Below are positions 18,901-28,199 of a stretch of DNA of 64,000 nucleotides, piece after piece. The position numbers and the translations under genes were made by a program. Origin of the DNA: Sphingopyxis sp. H050 (GTDB lineage Bacteria > Pseudomonadota > Alphaproteobacteria > Sphingomonadales > Sphingomonadaceae). The stretch's first letter is position 1, and each line of letters opens with the position of its first letter. Where the stretch lies: positions 583,277 through 647,276 of the forward strand of contig NZ_LNRZ01000002.1 of assembly GCF_001468265.1 (NCBI RefSeq), written 5' to 3'. A model generated the notes under the pieces. The model was not told the origin of the DNA. It ran no database searches and worked only from the letters and a program-made list of their open reading frames with translations.

Positions 18901-20143
18901 AACGCAGCACCTGCACCGGATCGGTATTCGCCGCCTTGTACGCGGGGTATAGCGTCGCAAGGAAGCTGAAGACGATCGTCATAGCCGATATCCCCAGGAT
19001 CTCGAACGGGTCGGGCTTCGACGGCAGCTCGGTCAGGAAACGGATCGAGGGATCCCACAGCGGCTGGCCGGTGATGAACTCGATCCCGCGCAGCACGCCC
19101 TGCCGGAAGAACAGCAGGCTGAACCCGATCGCCAGACCCGCGAGCGTACCCGCGACGCCGATCGACAGCCCGATCGCGATGAAGATGCGCATCACCGCGT
19201 CGCGCGGCGCCCCCATCGTGCGCAGGATCGCCATGTCGCGCGTCTTCGCGCGCACCAGCATGATCAGCGACGAGATGATGTTGAACGCCGCGACGAGGAT
19301 GATCAGCGACAGGATCACGAACATCGCGACGCGCTCGACCGACAGCGCCTCGAACAGGCTGCTGTTCATCGACCGCCAGTCGGAAATAACCGCCTGCGCA
19401 GCGACCTTCTCTGCCAGCGGCTGCAAGATTTCGCCGACCTTGTCGGGATCGGTGGTCTTGAGTTCGATCATCCCGACCTGATCGCCCAGCAACAGCAGCA
19501 GCTGCGCATCCTCCATCGGCATCACGACATAGAGCTTGTCGAAATCATAGACCCCGACCTCGAAAATCGCCGACACGCGGTACGCGATCTCGCGCGGCAC
19601 CGTGCCGAAGGGGGTCGAGCGGCCCTGCGGGTTGATGATCGTGATCGTCGAGCCGACCGTCGCACCCAGATTTTTCGCCAGCTCGCTGCCGATCGCCACA
19701 TTGCCCGAACCGGGCGTCAACGTGTTCAAGCTGCCCTGCAGCACCTTGCCGCCCAACACCTCATTCTTGCGGATGTCCTGCACGGTCATTCCGCGCAGCA
19801 AAATCCCCTCGACGCGGCCCGAGAAGGTCGTCAGCAGCGGCTGCTCGATCAGCGGGGTCGCCGACGTCACACCGGGCGTCGCCCGCGCCTCCTTCAGCAC
19901 CTTCTGCCAGTCGTCGAGCCGCCCGCCGAAGCCCTGCACGACCGCATGGCCGTTGAGCCCCACGATCTTGTCGAACAGGTCGGAGCGCACGCCGTTCATC
20001 ACGCTCATCACGACGACCAGCGCCGCCACCCCCAGCATCACCGCGGTGAAGCTGAACGCCGCGGCAACAAAGATGAAACCCTCGCCGCGCTGGGGAAGCA
20101 GGTAACGTTTGAAGATGGTGCGTTCGTAAGGGCGCAAGATCAT
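18893..20143 (-). CDS. lipoprotein-releasing permease, LolC/LolE family
   Basis: A 416-residue inner-membrane protein with the MacB/FtsX layout: one N-terminal transmembrane helix ([26 protein letters not shown]), a large periplasmic domain, then three helices near residues 280-400. LolC/E motifs such as [19 protein letters not shown] and [24 protein letters not shown] are present. Only one permease gene is next to lolD, so the complex probably uses two copies of this protein, as in bacteria with a LolF-type subunit. No proS gene precedes it within view; a 383-base non-coding gap does. Confidence 0.93.
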   Translation of the reverse strand: MILRPYERTIFKRYLLPQRGEGFIFVAAAFSFTAVMLGVAALVVVMSVMNGVRSDLFDKIVGLNGHAVVQGFGGRLDDWQKVLKEARATPGVTSATPLIEQPLLTTFSGRVEGILLRGMTVQDIRKNEVLGGKVLQGSLNTLTPGSGNVAIGSELAKNLGATVGSTITIINPQGRSTPFGTVPREIAYRVSAIFEVGVYDFDKLYVVMPMEDAQLLLLLGDQVGMIELKTTDPDKVGEILQPLAEKVAAQAVISDWRSMNSSLFEALSVERVAMFVILSLIILVAAFNIISSLIMLVRAKTRDMAILRTMGAPRDAVMRIFIAIGLSIGVAGTLAGLAIGFSLLFFRQGVLRGIEFITGQPLWDPSIRFLTELPSKPDPFEILGISAMTIVFSFLATLYPAYKAANTDPVQVLRYE

Positions 20144-20526
20144 CGGGTCGGCGGCCTTTTCGGCGCGATGCGCGGTGCGGTCATGGCGTCCGCTTTAGGG
20201 GGCGCTCACGAAGCTGGCAATGCCCGCGCCAATCGGTCGGCAGTTGAGAGTGATTCGCACAATCTGTTGCCGATTCGTCACAGGCGGCGGCAAAAGGGCC
20301 GCGCCATGTTCGCCAGAGGGTGACAAAGCCCCCCCTTCGACCTAACCCCATGACTTCTGGTTCAACGCGGCCAAATGGCCCGGCTCCAGGGAGTGCAGAT
20401 CCTTCGCCGGTCTGTGCACAAGGGGGATGGCGAGTGTTCGTCACAGGCGCCCGGGTTTCGCAAAGCGAGGCCCGGGCGTTGTGATTCCGGCGCGTAGCGC
20501 CGCCCCCGCGCAGGCGGGGGTCCAAT
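20144..20526. other. 383-base non-coding gap with hairpins and a repeat core
   Basis: No convincing gene was found. It should hold the lolC/E promoter at its left and the end of the Crp/Fnr transcript at its right. A strong inverted repeat has arms CGCCCGGG (20448-20455) and CCCGGGCG (20471-20478). The GC hairpin at 20501-20520 is a single copy of the dispersed palindrome core seen elsewhere in the window, adjoining the Crp/Fnr stop. The 13-mer TTCGTCACAGGCG occurs twice (20274-20286 and 20437-20449). Confidence 0.6.
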
Positions 20527-21213
20527 TCAACCTTCAGATTCGCTGATATCCTCGAGCATGTCGGCGTCGAGCACGCGCACGCGGCCCTGCTCCAGCGAGA
20601 TCACGCCCGATTCCTCCCAGCTTCTCAGCTGACGGTTGATATGCTCGCGGCTCATCCCCGCAAAGTTTCCGAGTTCGGTCTGGCTGAGTTCGACGCGATG
20701 CGTCTTCTCGAGGCTGTCCTTGCGGATCAACCGCTTGAGGTAGCGCGCGAGCCGCGGGCCCGAAGCATAGGCGCGGTCGCTTTCGATCGTCTGGTCGGCG
20801 GTGCGCAGTCGGCGTGCAAGCTGCTGCATCAGCGACCAGGCGAACTCGGGATGGCTTGCAGAGAAGTCCTTGAGCGCATTGCGGCCGAGCTGAAGCGCCG
20901 ACCCTGCGCTTGTCGCGGTAACCGACGCCGTCCGCTCGCCCCCGTCAAGCAGCGCGATCTCCCCCAGCACCGCGCCGGGTTCGGCATAGGCCAGCACGAT
21001 CTCGCGCCCGCCGGCGGTCAGCATCGACACGCGCGCGGTGCCTTCGGTCAGGATCAGCATCATGTCGCCGGGATCGCCCTGGACGAGCAATTCCTTGCCC
21101 TTGACGAAATTGATTTGCACCGCGCGTCTGGCGATTTCGGCCCAATCCTCGACGGTCAGGCCGGAAAAGATGCTGTCGGGACCCTGAAGCGCGGCGAGTT
21201 TCGCGTGATCCAT
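20527..21213 (-). CDS. Crp/Fnr family transcriptional regulator
   Basis: A 228-residue regulator. Residues about 15-135 form a cyclic-nucleotide-binding beta-roll, with a phosphate-binding cassette GEIALLDGGERTASV that keeps the Arg and Thr expected for ligand binding. The C-terminal winged helix contains LSQTELGNFAGMSREHINRQ. There are no Fnr-type N-terminal cysteines, so it is not an oxygen sensor of that kind. The ligand and target genes are unknown. It stands alone between the lol genes and pyrG. Confidence 0.92.
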   Translation of the reverse strand: MDHAKLAALQGPDSIFSGLTVEDWAEIARRAVQINFVKGKELLVQGDPGDMMLILTEGTARVSMLTAGGREIVLAYAEPGAVLGEIALLDGGERTASVTATSAGSALQLGRNALKDFSASHPEFAWSLMQQLARRLRTADQTIESDRAYASGPRLARYLKRLIRKDSLEKTHRVELSQTELGNFAGMSREHINRQLRSWEESGVISLEQGRVRVLDADMLEDISESEG

Positions 21214-21241
21214 AAGCCCCGATTGCCCCCTTGTCGCGCGG

Positions 21242-22873
21242 CTAGACCAGCCGGCTTTGTTTGACCGCCGCCTCGATGAACCCGGCGAACAGCGGATGCG
21301 GATCGAAGGGTTTCGATTTCAGTTCAGGATGGAACTGCACCCCAATGAACCACGGATGATCGGGTCTTTCAATGATTTCGGGCAACATTCCGTCGGGCGA
21401 CATGCCCGAAAAGACCAGTCCGCCCTTCTCCAGCCTGTCACGATAGGCGCCGTTGACCTCGTACCGATGGCGATGGCGCTCGCTGATGTCGTTCGCGCCA
21501 TAGACGCTCGCGACATGGCTGTTGGGCGACAATTTCGCCTCATAAGCGCCAAGCCGCATCGTGCCGCCCATATCGGTGTCGGCGCCGCGTTTCTGCAGGC
21601 CCTCGGCGCTCATCCATTCGGTGATCAGGCCGACGATCGGCTCGTCGGTCGGTCCGAATTCGGTGCTCGACGCGCCCGCAATGCCGCTCGTGTTCCGCGC
21701 CGCCTCGATGCACGCCATCTGCATGCCGAGGCAGATGCCGAAGAAGGGCACATTGCGCTCGCGCGCGAACTGGACGCTTGCGATCTTGCCTTCCGAGCCC
21801 CGCTCGCCGAAGCCGCCGGGCACGAGAATACCGTGCAGCGGTTCGAGGTTCGCGGCCAGATCTTCCTTCCTCTCGAACATTTCGGCGTCGAGCCAGCGGA
21901 TATTGACCTTCACCCGGTGCGCCATGCCGCCGTGCACCAGCGCCTCGTTGAGCGACTTGTACGCGTCGGGCAGCGAGACATATTTGCCGACGACGCCGAT
22001 CGTCACCTCGCCCTCGGGATGCTGCTTGCGGTCCATGATGTCGTACCAGGCCGTCAGGTCGGGATCGGGCGCATCATGGATACCGAACGCGCGCAGAACC
22101 TCGCTGTCGAGCCCCTCGCCATGATATTGCACCGGCACCGAATAGATGCTGTCGGCGTCGAGCGCCGGGATGACCGCTTCCTTCCGCACGTTGCAGAATT
22201 GCGCGATCTTCGCGCGCTCGCTCTCGGGCAGCGGCTTTTCGCAGCGGCAAAGCAGGATGTCGGGCTGGACGCCCAGCGACGCGAGTTCGCGCACGCTGTG
22301 CTGCGTCGGCTTGGTTTTCAGCTCACCCGCGGCGGCGATGTACGGCACCAGCGTGACGTGGACCGACAGGGTGCGGTCGCGGCCTTCCTCGTTGCGGAGC
22401 TGGCGGATCGCCTCGATGAAAGGCAGCGATTCGATGTCTCCGACGGTGCCGCCGATCTCGCACAGCACGAAATCGAGGTCGTCGAGTTCGGCGCGCGCGA
22501 ACGCCTTGATCGCGTCGGTGACGTGCGGGACGACCTGCACCGTCGCGCCCAGATAGTCGCCGCGGCGTTCCTTGGTGATGATCTGCTGATAGATGCGGCC
22601 CGAGGTGACATTGTCGCTCTGCCGCGCCGCAACGCCGGTAAAGCGCTCGTAATGGCCGAGGTCGAGGTCGGTCTCGGCCCCGTCGTCGGTCACATAAACC
22701 TCGCCATGCTGATACGGCGACATCGTGCCGGGATCGACGTTGAGGTAAGGATCGAATTTCCGGATACGGACACGATAGCCACGCGCCTGCAACAAGGCCG
22801 CGAGGCTAGCCGCCATCAAACCTTTGCCAAGCGAGGAGACCACGCCGCCGGTGATAAAAATGAACCGCGCCAT
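21242..22873 (-). CDS. pyrG: CTP synthase
   Basis: A 543-residue enzyme that aminates UTP to CTP using glutamine. The N-terminal synthase domain starts with [15 protein letters not shown] (nucleotide loop). The C-terminal class I glutamine amidotransferase has the nucleophile in [10 protein letters not shown] and the His-Glu pair in [13 protein letters not shown]. Length matches E. coli (545). secG lies 111 bases upstream on the same strand, with hairpins between. Confidence 0.97.
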   Translation of the reverse strand: MARFIFITGGVVSSLGKGLMAASLAALLQARGYRVRIRKFDPYLNVDPGTMSPYQHGEVYVTDDGAETDLDLGHYERFTGVAARQSDNVTSGRIYQQIITKERRGDYLGATVQVVPHVTDAIKAFARAELDDLDFVLCEIGGTVGDIESLPFIEAIRQLRNEEGRDRTLSVHVTLVPYIAAAGELKTKPTQHSVRELASLGVQPDILLCRCEKPLPESERAKIAQFCNVRKEAVIPALDADSIYSVPVQYHGEGLDSEVLRAFGIHDAPDPDLTAWYDIMDRKQHPEGEVTIGVVGKYVSLPDAYKSLNEALVHGGMAHRVKVNIRWLDAEMFERKEDLAANLEPLHGILVPGGFGERGSEGKIASVQFARERNVPFFGICLGMQMACIEAARNTSGIAGASSTEFGPTDEPIVGLITEWMSAEGLQKRGADTDMGGTMRLGAYEAKLSPNSHVASVYGANDISERHRHRYEVNGAYRDRLEKGGLVFSGMSPDGMLPEIIERPDHPWFIGVQFHPELKSKPFDPHPLFAGFIEAAVKQSRLV

Positions 22874-22902
22874 GGGAGGAAAGACTTACTCAACAGGAGG
22901 GG

Positions 22903-22982
22903 GACGGCGCAAGCCGTCGAATCGCGCCCTCGGGAAAAAATTCCGAAGGCGCGGGGTTCGGGGGTCGAGGGCCGAAGCCCCC
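22903..22982 (-). terminator. hairpin cluster between secG and pyrG
   Basis: Three hairpins lie in the 111-base gap. GACGGC-GCAA-GCCGTC (22903-22918) is a perfect stem with a GNRA loop. A longer stem with one mismatch spans 22923-22953, CGCGCC...GGCGCG around an A/T-rich loop. A third imperfect one runs to the secG stop (GGGTTCGG with CCGAAGCCC). They could attenuate or stabilise transcript between the genes. None has a strong U-run. Confidence 0.4.
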
Positions 22983-22984
22983 GT

Positions 22985-23434
22985 TTACTTCTTGGCCGGA
23001 GCCGGAGCCGTCGGGGCCGGAGCCGCATCCTGCGCAGCGGCAGCGGCCGCTGCGGCCGCCAGCGGATCATCGCTCGCCGGCGCCTGCGCCGGGGCTGCGC
23101 CCTGCGCGGGTGCGGTCTGCGCCGGGCCGGTGAGCGACGACGAGGCCGGAGCAGTCTGCGCGGTCTTCGACAGCGAGGTGTCGATCGTCGATCCGCTGCG
23201 ACCGACCGAAGCCATCGCCGCAAGCAGGATCGACAGGCCGACGAACAGGCAGGCCAGGATCGTCGTCGCCCGGGTCAGGAAATCCGCCGCGCCGCGCGCC
23301 GAAAGCAGGCCCGCAGGGCTGCCGCCGACACCAAGGCCGCCACCTTCCGACTTCTGCATCAGGATGACGCCGATCATCGCCGCGGCAACGAGCGCCTGGA
23401 CGACGAGCAGGAAGGTGAAAAGGCTGGACATCAT
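22985..23434 (-). CDS. secG: preprotein translocase subunit SecG
   Basis: A 149-residue membrane subunit of the SecYEG channel. Two helices are visible, SLFTFLLVVQALVAAAMIGVIL and TTILACLFVGLSILLAAMA. Between them is the family hallmark LMQKSEGGGLGVGG, followed by a loop ending in FLTRATT. The C-terminal third is an Ala/Pro-rich tail (APAQGAAPAQAPAS and a nine-alanine run), longer than in E. coli SecG (about 110 residues) but common in sphingomonads. Two adjacent ATG codons are possible; GGGA lies four bases before the first and seven before the second. Confidence 0.92.
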   Translation of the reverse strand: MMSSLFTFLLVVQALVAAAMIGVILMQKSEGGGLGVGGSPAGLLSARGAADFLTRATTILACLFVGLSILLAAMASVGRSGSTIDTSLSKTAQTAPASSSLTGPAQTAPAQGAAPAQAPASDDPLAAAAAAAAAQDAAPAPTAPAPAKK

Positions 23435-23518
23435 ATTTTCCCGGACTTGCGCGGCCCCATGCGGACCACGCCCGCGGCGCACATAGAGATGAAGCGCCTT
23501 GGCTTCAACCCTGCATAC

Positions 23519-23595
23519 CGTCGCCCCCGCGAAGACGGGGGCCGCAAGAAATGTTGCACCAGCTTGATAGCGGCCCCCGCCTTCGCGGGGGCGAC
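23519..23595. repeat. inverted pair of dispersed palindromes (copy A)
   Basis: Two 26-27-base GC palindromes, each a hairpin of the type CCCCCGCGAAG-CGGGGG, face each other across a short spacer (23519-23545 and 23570-23595). The same paired arrangement recurs at 28034-28113, 46281-46374 and 55604-55697. This is the layout of REP/BIME elements. It fills the gap between tpiA and secG and could form a cruciform or mRNA end hairpin. Confidence 0.8.
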
Positions 23596-23597
23596 AC

Positions 23598-24347
23598 CTA
23601 AAGCGCAGCGCCCGCCGCGATGATCGGCACGAACTTCACCGCCGTCAAGCTCGCGCCGCCGACCAGCGCCCCGTCCACGTCACCGGCGCCCAGCAATTCC
23701 GCGGCATTGTCGCCATTGACCGAGCCGCCATAGAGAATGCGCATCGTCCGCGCCGCGCCCTCGCCCGCCTGCTCGGCAAGCTTCGCACGGATCGCCCCAT
23801 GCATCGCGGCGACATCGCCCACGGTCGGCACCAGCCCCGTTCCGATCGCCCAGATCGGCTCATAGGCAATCGCCAGGCGCGCGGCGTCGAAATCGGCGGG
23901 CAGCGATCCGGCGATCTGCGCCAGCACATAGTCGACCGCCTCGCCCGATTCGCGCACTTCGCGCGGCTCGCCGACGCACAGGATCACGTCCAGACCTGCG
24001 CCGAGCGCCGCCTCGGCCTTGGCCTGCACGTCGGCGTCGCTTTCGCCGAAGCCTTCACGCCGCTCGCTATGTCCGACGATGGTCAGCGTCGCGCCGATAT
24101 CTGCCAGCATCGGCGCTGCTACCGATCCGGTGAAGGCGCCCGATGCCGCGGCATGGCAATCCTGCCCGCCGACCGCCGCACCGGGAACCGCGGCGATCAT
24201 CGGCCTGATCAGCGTGAAGGGCGGACACAGCGCGACATCGACGCCGGCATGATCCTTCGCCGCGGCAAAGATCGCGGCGGCCTCGCCCAGCGCGGCCAAC
24301 AGCCCGTTCATCTTCCAGTTGCCGACAATATATTTGCGCCGCGCCAT
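23598..24347 (-). CDS. tpiA: triose-phosphate isomerase
   Basis: A 249-residue glycolytic enzyme interconverting dihydroxyacetone phosphate and glyceraldehyde 3-phosphate. Catalytic residues are visible: Lys12 in VGNWKMNG, His in IVGHSERR and Glu in AYEPIWAIGTG, with the phosphate loop LYGGSVNGDNA. The ATG at 24345-24347 is preceded by GGGGA at six bases. It is divergent from ppiD. A palindrome pair lies between it and secG. Confidence 0.97.
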   Translation of the reverse strand: MARRKYIVGNWKMNGLLAALGEAAAIFAAAKDHAGVDVALCPPFTLIRPMIAAVPGAAVGGQDCHAAASGAFTGSVAAPMLADIGATLTIVGHSERREGFGESDADVQAKAEAALGAGLDVILCVGEPREVRESGEAVDYVLAQIAGSLPADFDAARLAIAYEPIWAIGTGLVPTVGDVAAMHGAIRAKLAEQAGEGAARTMRILYGGSVNGDNAAELLGAGDVDGALVGGASLTAVKFVPIIAAGAAL

Positions 24348-24511
24348 CGCCCGTCCCCTTGCATATCCAGGTCTCGCCATCCCCTAGCGGCGCGGGGGAT
24401 GCAAAGGCAAGCCGTGCGCCCGGCTCGCTTTCCCGCCTTGATGCTTCGTGGCCGCCCGCCTAAAGCAGCGCCAAACCGCGCGCCCGCGCCCGCCGAAAGA
24501 ATGCCAGTTTC

Positions 24512-26452
24512 ATGATCACTGCCCTTCGCCGCCTTTTCTCGTCGACCGTCGGAAAATTCATCGCGCTCGCCTTTGTCGGGTTGATCGGCGTCCTCTTCGC
24601 GCTCGGCGATGTGACGGGCAACGCCTCCTTCGGCGGCCTCGGCGGCGCGAATGTCGCGAAGGTCGGCGATACCGAGATCGGCGTCGGCGAACTCCGCCAG
24701 AAGGTGCAGCAGGCTTATGATCAGGCGCGTCAGCAGCAGCCGGGCCTGACGCGTCAGGCGTTCGTCGAATCGGGTGCGCTCGATCAGTTGCTCGACCAGC
24801 TCGTCAACGATGCGGCGGTGCGCCAATATGCCCGCGACATCGGCTTCGGGGTCAGCAAGCGGCTGATCGACGGCCAGATCGCGGATGCATTCGCGGGCGT
24901 TTCGGGCACCTTCGACCAGAAACGCTACGAGGCCTATCTTGCCGACAACGGCGTCAGCGAGGCACAGTTGCGCCGCGAAGTCGAAACCTTGTTGCTCACC
25001 CAACAGCTTGCCGCGCCGATCGGCAACCTGCCGAACGTCAGTCCCGGCCTCGCGCGTCCCTACGCGGTGCTTCCGCTCGAGCAGCGCCGCGGCCAGGCGG
25101 TCTATATTCCGTCCAGCACCTTCGCACCGGCAGGCGATCCCGGCGACGCCGTGCTCAAGACCTTCCTGGCGCAAAACGCCGCAAAGTTCACCGTGCCCGA
25201 GCGCCGGGTGCTCCAATATGCGCTGTTCGACCGCGCTGCCGTGCCCATCCCGGCGGTGACCGACGCCGAAGTCGCCGCCGCCTACAAGGCCAATGCCGCG
25301 CAATATACGGCGGCCGAAACGCGCCGTATCGCACAGGTGATCGCCCCCGATCAGGCCACCGCAAACAGCATCGCCGCCAAGGTCCGCGGCGGCACGCCGC
25401 TCGCCGCCGCCGCCCAGAGCGCCGGCCTGTCGGCTTCGACGACCGGCGAACTGACGCAGTCGGCCTATGCCGCGACAAGCAGCGACGCGGTGGCCAAGGC
25501 GGCCTTCGCCGCCAAGCGCGGCGACCTCGTCGGCCCGACGCAGGCCGGCCTCGGCTGGATCGTCGCCCGCGTCGAGAGCGTGACCGCCAAGCCGGCCCGC
25601 ACGCTCGCCCAGGCGACCCCCGAACTTCGCGCCGAATTGGGCAAGAACAAGGCCAACGAGGCGATCGTCGACTATTACAACAAGGTGCAGGACGCCGTGA
25701 ACGGCGGCGCCTCGATCGAAGAAATCGCCGCCGACCGCAAGCTCAAGGTCGAGGAAACGCCCGCCCTGCTGCCCAGCGGCCGCGCGCCCGGCCAGCCGGC
25801 CTTCGCGCTCGCCCCCGAGCTCGCGCCGATGATCGCGCAGGCGTTCCAGGGCGGCGCCGAGGGCGAAGCCGCCATCGCCACGCTGGTCGAGAACGAGAAG
25901 TTCGCGATCGTCTCGGTCAAGTCGGTGATCGAAGCTGCCCCGCCGCCCTTCGCTCAGATCCGCGGCGACCTGCTTGCCGAGTGGCGCTTCGCCGAGGGAC
26001 AGAAGGTCGCCCGCGCCAAGGCGCGCGCCATCGTCAAGGCGGTCGAGGGCGGCAAGAGCTTCGCCGAGGCCATCGCGGCAGCCGGCCCGAACATCGGCAC
26101 CGTCCAGACGATCGGCGGTCGCCGCGGTGACCTTGCGCGCAGCGGCCAGCGCGTCCCGCCCGAACTCGCCCTGCTGTTCTCGATGGCCGCGAACAGCGTC
26201 AAGACGCTCGAAATCCCGGGCAACCGCGGTTGGATGGTGATCTCGCTCGCACAGGTCAATCGTCCCGACCCCAAGTCCGTCAACGATCAGATCGTCGCCT
26301 CGGTGGCGCGTCCGCTTGCCGGGGCCATGGGCAGTGAGCTGGTCGGCCAGCTGATCGCCGAAGCCAAGCGCCGGGTCGGCGTCACGATCAACAAGGGTCT
26401 GGTCGAGCAGCTCCGCAAGGAACTGACCGGCAACGCGCCGGTCAACGAATAA
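24512..26452 (+). CDS. peptidyl-prolyl cis-trans isomerase, PpiD/SurA-type periplasmic chaperone
   Basis: A 646-residue protein anchored by one N-terminal helix (FIALAFVGLIGVLFALG) with the remainder in the periplasm. The SurA_N-like region covers roughly residues 40-200 and a parvulin-like domain roughly 265-365 (RRIAQVIAPDQATANSIAAK, then DLVGPTQAGLGWIVARVESV). Overall length and plan match E. coli PpiD (623), a folding helper at the Sec exit. It ends two bases before the GTG of trpE, an unusual but common sphingomonad neighbour. Confidence 0.93.
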   Translation: MITALRRLFSSTVGKFIALAFVGLIGVLFALGDVTGNASFGGLGGANVAKVGDTEIGVGELRQKVQQAYDQARQQQPGLTRQAFVESGALDQLLDQLVNDAAVRQYARDIGFGVSKRLIDGQIADAFAGVSGTFDQKRYEAYLADNGVSEAQLRREVETLLLTQQLAAPIGNLPNVSPGLARPYAVLPLEQRRGQAVYIPSSTFAPAGDPGDAVLKTFLAQNAAKFTVPERRVLQYALFDRAAVPIPAVTDAEVAAAYKANAAQYTAAETRRIAQVIAPDQATANSIAAKVRGGTPLAAAAQSAGLSASTTGELTQSAYAATSSDAVAKAAFAAKRGDLVGPTQAGLGWIVARVESVTAKPARTLAQATPELRAELGKNKANEAIVDYYNKVQDAVNGGASIEEIAADRKLKVEETPALLPSGRAPGQPAFALAPELAPMIAQAFQGGAEGEAAIATLVENEKFAIVSVKSVIEAAPPPFAQIRGDLLAEWRFAEGQKVARAKARAIVKAVEGGKSFAEAIAAAGPNIGTVQTIGGRRGDLARSGQRVPPELALLFSMAANSVKTLEIPGNRGWMVISLAQVNRPDPKSVNDQIVASVARPLAGAMGSELVGQLIAEAKRRVGVTINKGLVEQLRKELTGNAPVNE

Positions 26453-26454
26453 GG

Positions 26455-27972
26455 GTGGGCCTGGAGGGTAGAGCCGCCGCGCTCGAAGCGCTCGCCGGGG
26501 GCCGCGGCGCGGTCGTCTGGCAGCGACTGATCGCCGACATCGAAACCCCCGTTTCGGCGGCGCTCAAGCTCATCGAGCCGGGCCGCGGCGACTGGGTCCT
26601 CGAATCGGTCGAAAGCGGCGAGACGCGCGGGCGCTACAGCCTGATCGGGCTCGACCCCGACCTGCTCTTCGAAGTCACCGGCGACGCCGCGCGCATCAAC
26701 CGCGACTGGCGCGCCGACCGGCAGGCTTTCGAGCCGCTCGAAGCCGGCGCACTGCAGGCGCTGCGCGACCTTGTCGCCGAATGCCGCTTCGACGTGCCCG
26801 AGGGCCTGCCCAAGGCGCTCGCCACGCTCGTCGGCTTCTTCGCCTATGAAACCATCGGCCTCGTCGAGCGCATCCCGCGCGCGCCGGGCAAGGGCCTCGG
26901 CCTGCCCGACATGGTGTTCGTGCGCCCGACGGTGATCCTCGTCTTCGACCGCCTCGCCGACGAGCTGTTCCTGATCGCGCCGATCTGGCCCGATCCCGAC
27001 GGCGCGATCGATCGCATGATCGACGCCGCCCAGGACCGGCTCGATACCGTCGCTGCCCGCCTGTCGAGCACCAGCGCCCACGGCGAGCGGGCGACGACCG
27101 AAACGCTCCCTACCGACATCGCCGCCAACCCGGCGACGAGCCCGGCCAAATTCGCCGGGATGGTCGCCGCGGCAAAGGAATATATCGCCGCGGGCGATAT
27201 CTTTCAGGTCGTACTGTCGCAGCGCTTCTCGACCCCGTTCGACCTGCCGCCCTTCGACCTCTACCGCGCGCTCCGCCGCATCAATCCCTCGCCCTTCCTC
27301 TATTTCCTCGACCTGCCCGGCTTCGCGATCATCGGCTCCTCGCCCGAAATCCTCGTGCGCGTCCGCGACGGCGAGATCACGATCCGGCCCATCGCGGGCA
27401 CCCGTCCGCGCGGCCGCACGAGCGCCGAGGATGTCGAGAACCGCGAAAGCCTGCTCGCCGATCCCAAGGAACGCGCCGAACATCTGATGCTGCTCGACCT
27501 TGGCCGCAACGACGTCGGCCGCGCCGCCATCGGCGGCAGCGTCGCGGTGACCGACAGTTATACGGTCGAATTCTACAGCCACGTCATGCACATCGTCTCG
27601 AACGTCATCGGCCGCATCGCGCCCGACAAGGACGCGATCGACGCGCTGTTCGCAGGCTTCCCCGCGGGTACGGTCAGCGGCGCGCCCAAGGTGCGCGCGT
27701 GCCAGATCATCGCCGAGCTCGAAGCCGATGCGCGCGGGCCCTACGCCGGCGGCGTCGGCTATTTCGCCCCCGACGGCAATATGGACAGCTGCATCGTGCT
27801 GCGCACCGCGATCGTGAAGGACGGCGAGATGCACGTCCAGGCCGGCGCCGGCATCGTCGCCGACAGCGATCCCGCCTACGAACAGCGCGAGTGCGAAGCG
27901 AAGGCCGGCGCCCTGTTCGCCGCCGCGCGCGAGGCGGTGCGGCTCGCGGGGACGCCGGGCTACGGGCAGTAG
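26455..27972 (+). CDS. trpE: anthranilate synthase component I
   Basis: A 505-residue chorismate-binding enzyme making anthranilate with the TrpG amidotransferase, the first committed step to tryptophan. The motifs PSPFLYFLDLPGFAIIGSSPEILVR, IAGTRPRGRT, LLDLGRNDVGR and GAPKVRACQII are all in place (the first is split by the chorismate pocket residues). The start is GTG at 26455, two bases after ppiD ends, so the two genes are probably co-transcribed. The partner trpG lies 1.6 kb downstream beyond a hydrolase gene. Confidence 0.96.
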   Translation: MGLEGRAAALEALAGGRGAVVWQRLIADIETPVSAALKLIEPGRGDWVLESVESGETRGRYSLIGLDPDLLFEVTGDAARINRDWRADRQAFEPLEAGALQALRDLVAECRFDVPEGLPKALATLVGFFAYETIGLVERIPRAPGKGLGLPDMVFVRPTVILVFDRLADELFLIAPIWPDPDGAIDRMIDAAQDRLDTVAARLSSTSAHGERATTETLPTDIAANPATSPAKFAGMVAAAKEYIAAGDIFQVVLSQRFSTPFDLPPFDLYRALRRINPSPFLYFLDLPGFAIIGSSPEILVRVRDGEITIRPIAGTRPRGRTSAEDVENRESLLADPKERAEHLMLLDLGRNDVGRAAIGGSVAVTDSYTVEFYSHVMHIVSNVIGRIAPDKDAIDALFAGFPAGTVSGAPKVRACQIIAELEADARGPYAGGVGYFAPDGNMDSCIVLRTAIVKDGEMHVQAGAGIVADSDPAYEQRECEAKAGALFAAAREAVRLAGTPGYGQ

Positions 27973-27999
27973 GACGAAGATTCGCCGGACTGCCTATCA

Positions 28000-28020
28000 C
28001 CGCTTTGGGGTGGTGAGCGG
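28000..28020. repeat. short stem-loop repeat with conserved TTTGGGGTG loop (copy 1)
   Basis: CCGCT and AGCGG arms enclose TTGGGGTGGTG. Related sequences with different but still complementary arms occur at 51830-51854 and, in partial form, near 31911 and on the other strand at 55711-55730. Confidence 0.5.
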
Positions 28021-28033
28021 ACTTTAAAATAGT

Positions 28034-28113
28034 CCGTCGCCCCCGCGAAGGCGGGGGCCGCAGTCGGCCTTGCGCAACGGCTCCAGCGGCCCCCGCCTTC
28101 GCGGGGGCGACGG
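28034..28113. repeat. inverted pair of dispersed palindromes (copy B)
   Basis: Two 28-base palindromes (28034-28061 and 28086-28113) are near-exact inverted copies of each other, with a 24-base spacer. They belong to the same REP-like family as at 23519, 46281 and 55604. They form the left border of the hydrolase gene inserted between trpE and trpG. Confidence 0.85.
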
Positions 28114-28199
28114 CAACGTCCGGTCGCAACCCGCCATCCGCCGATCCGGCGGCGCAGACAAGGCTTACGGTGCGCCGACAAACCCGCTAGCCTCGCGCC

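Noticed and set aside
20181..20525. 114-codon minus-strand frame in the gap before lolC/E
   Set aside because: It runs through hairpins and a repeat unit, and the composition is not protein-like.
21257..23623. A 788-codon plus-strand open frame over pyrG and secG
   Set aside because: It is antisense to two well-supported genes and lacks any recognisable domain.
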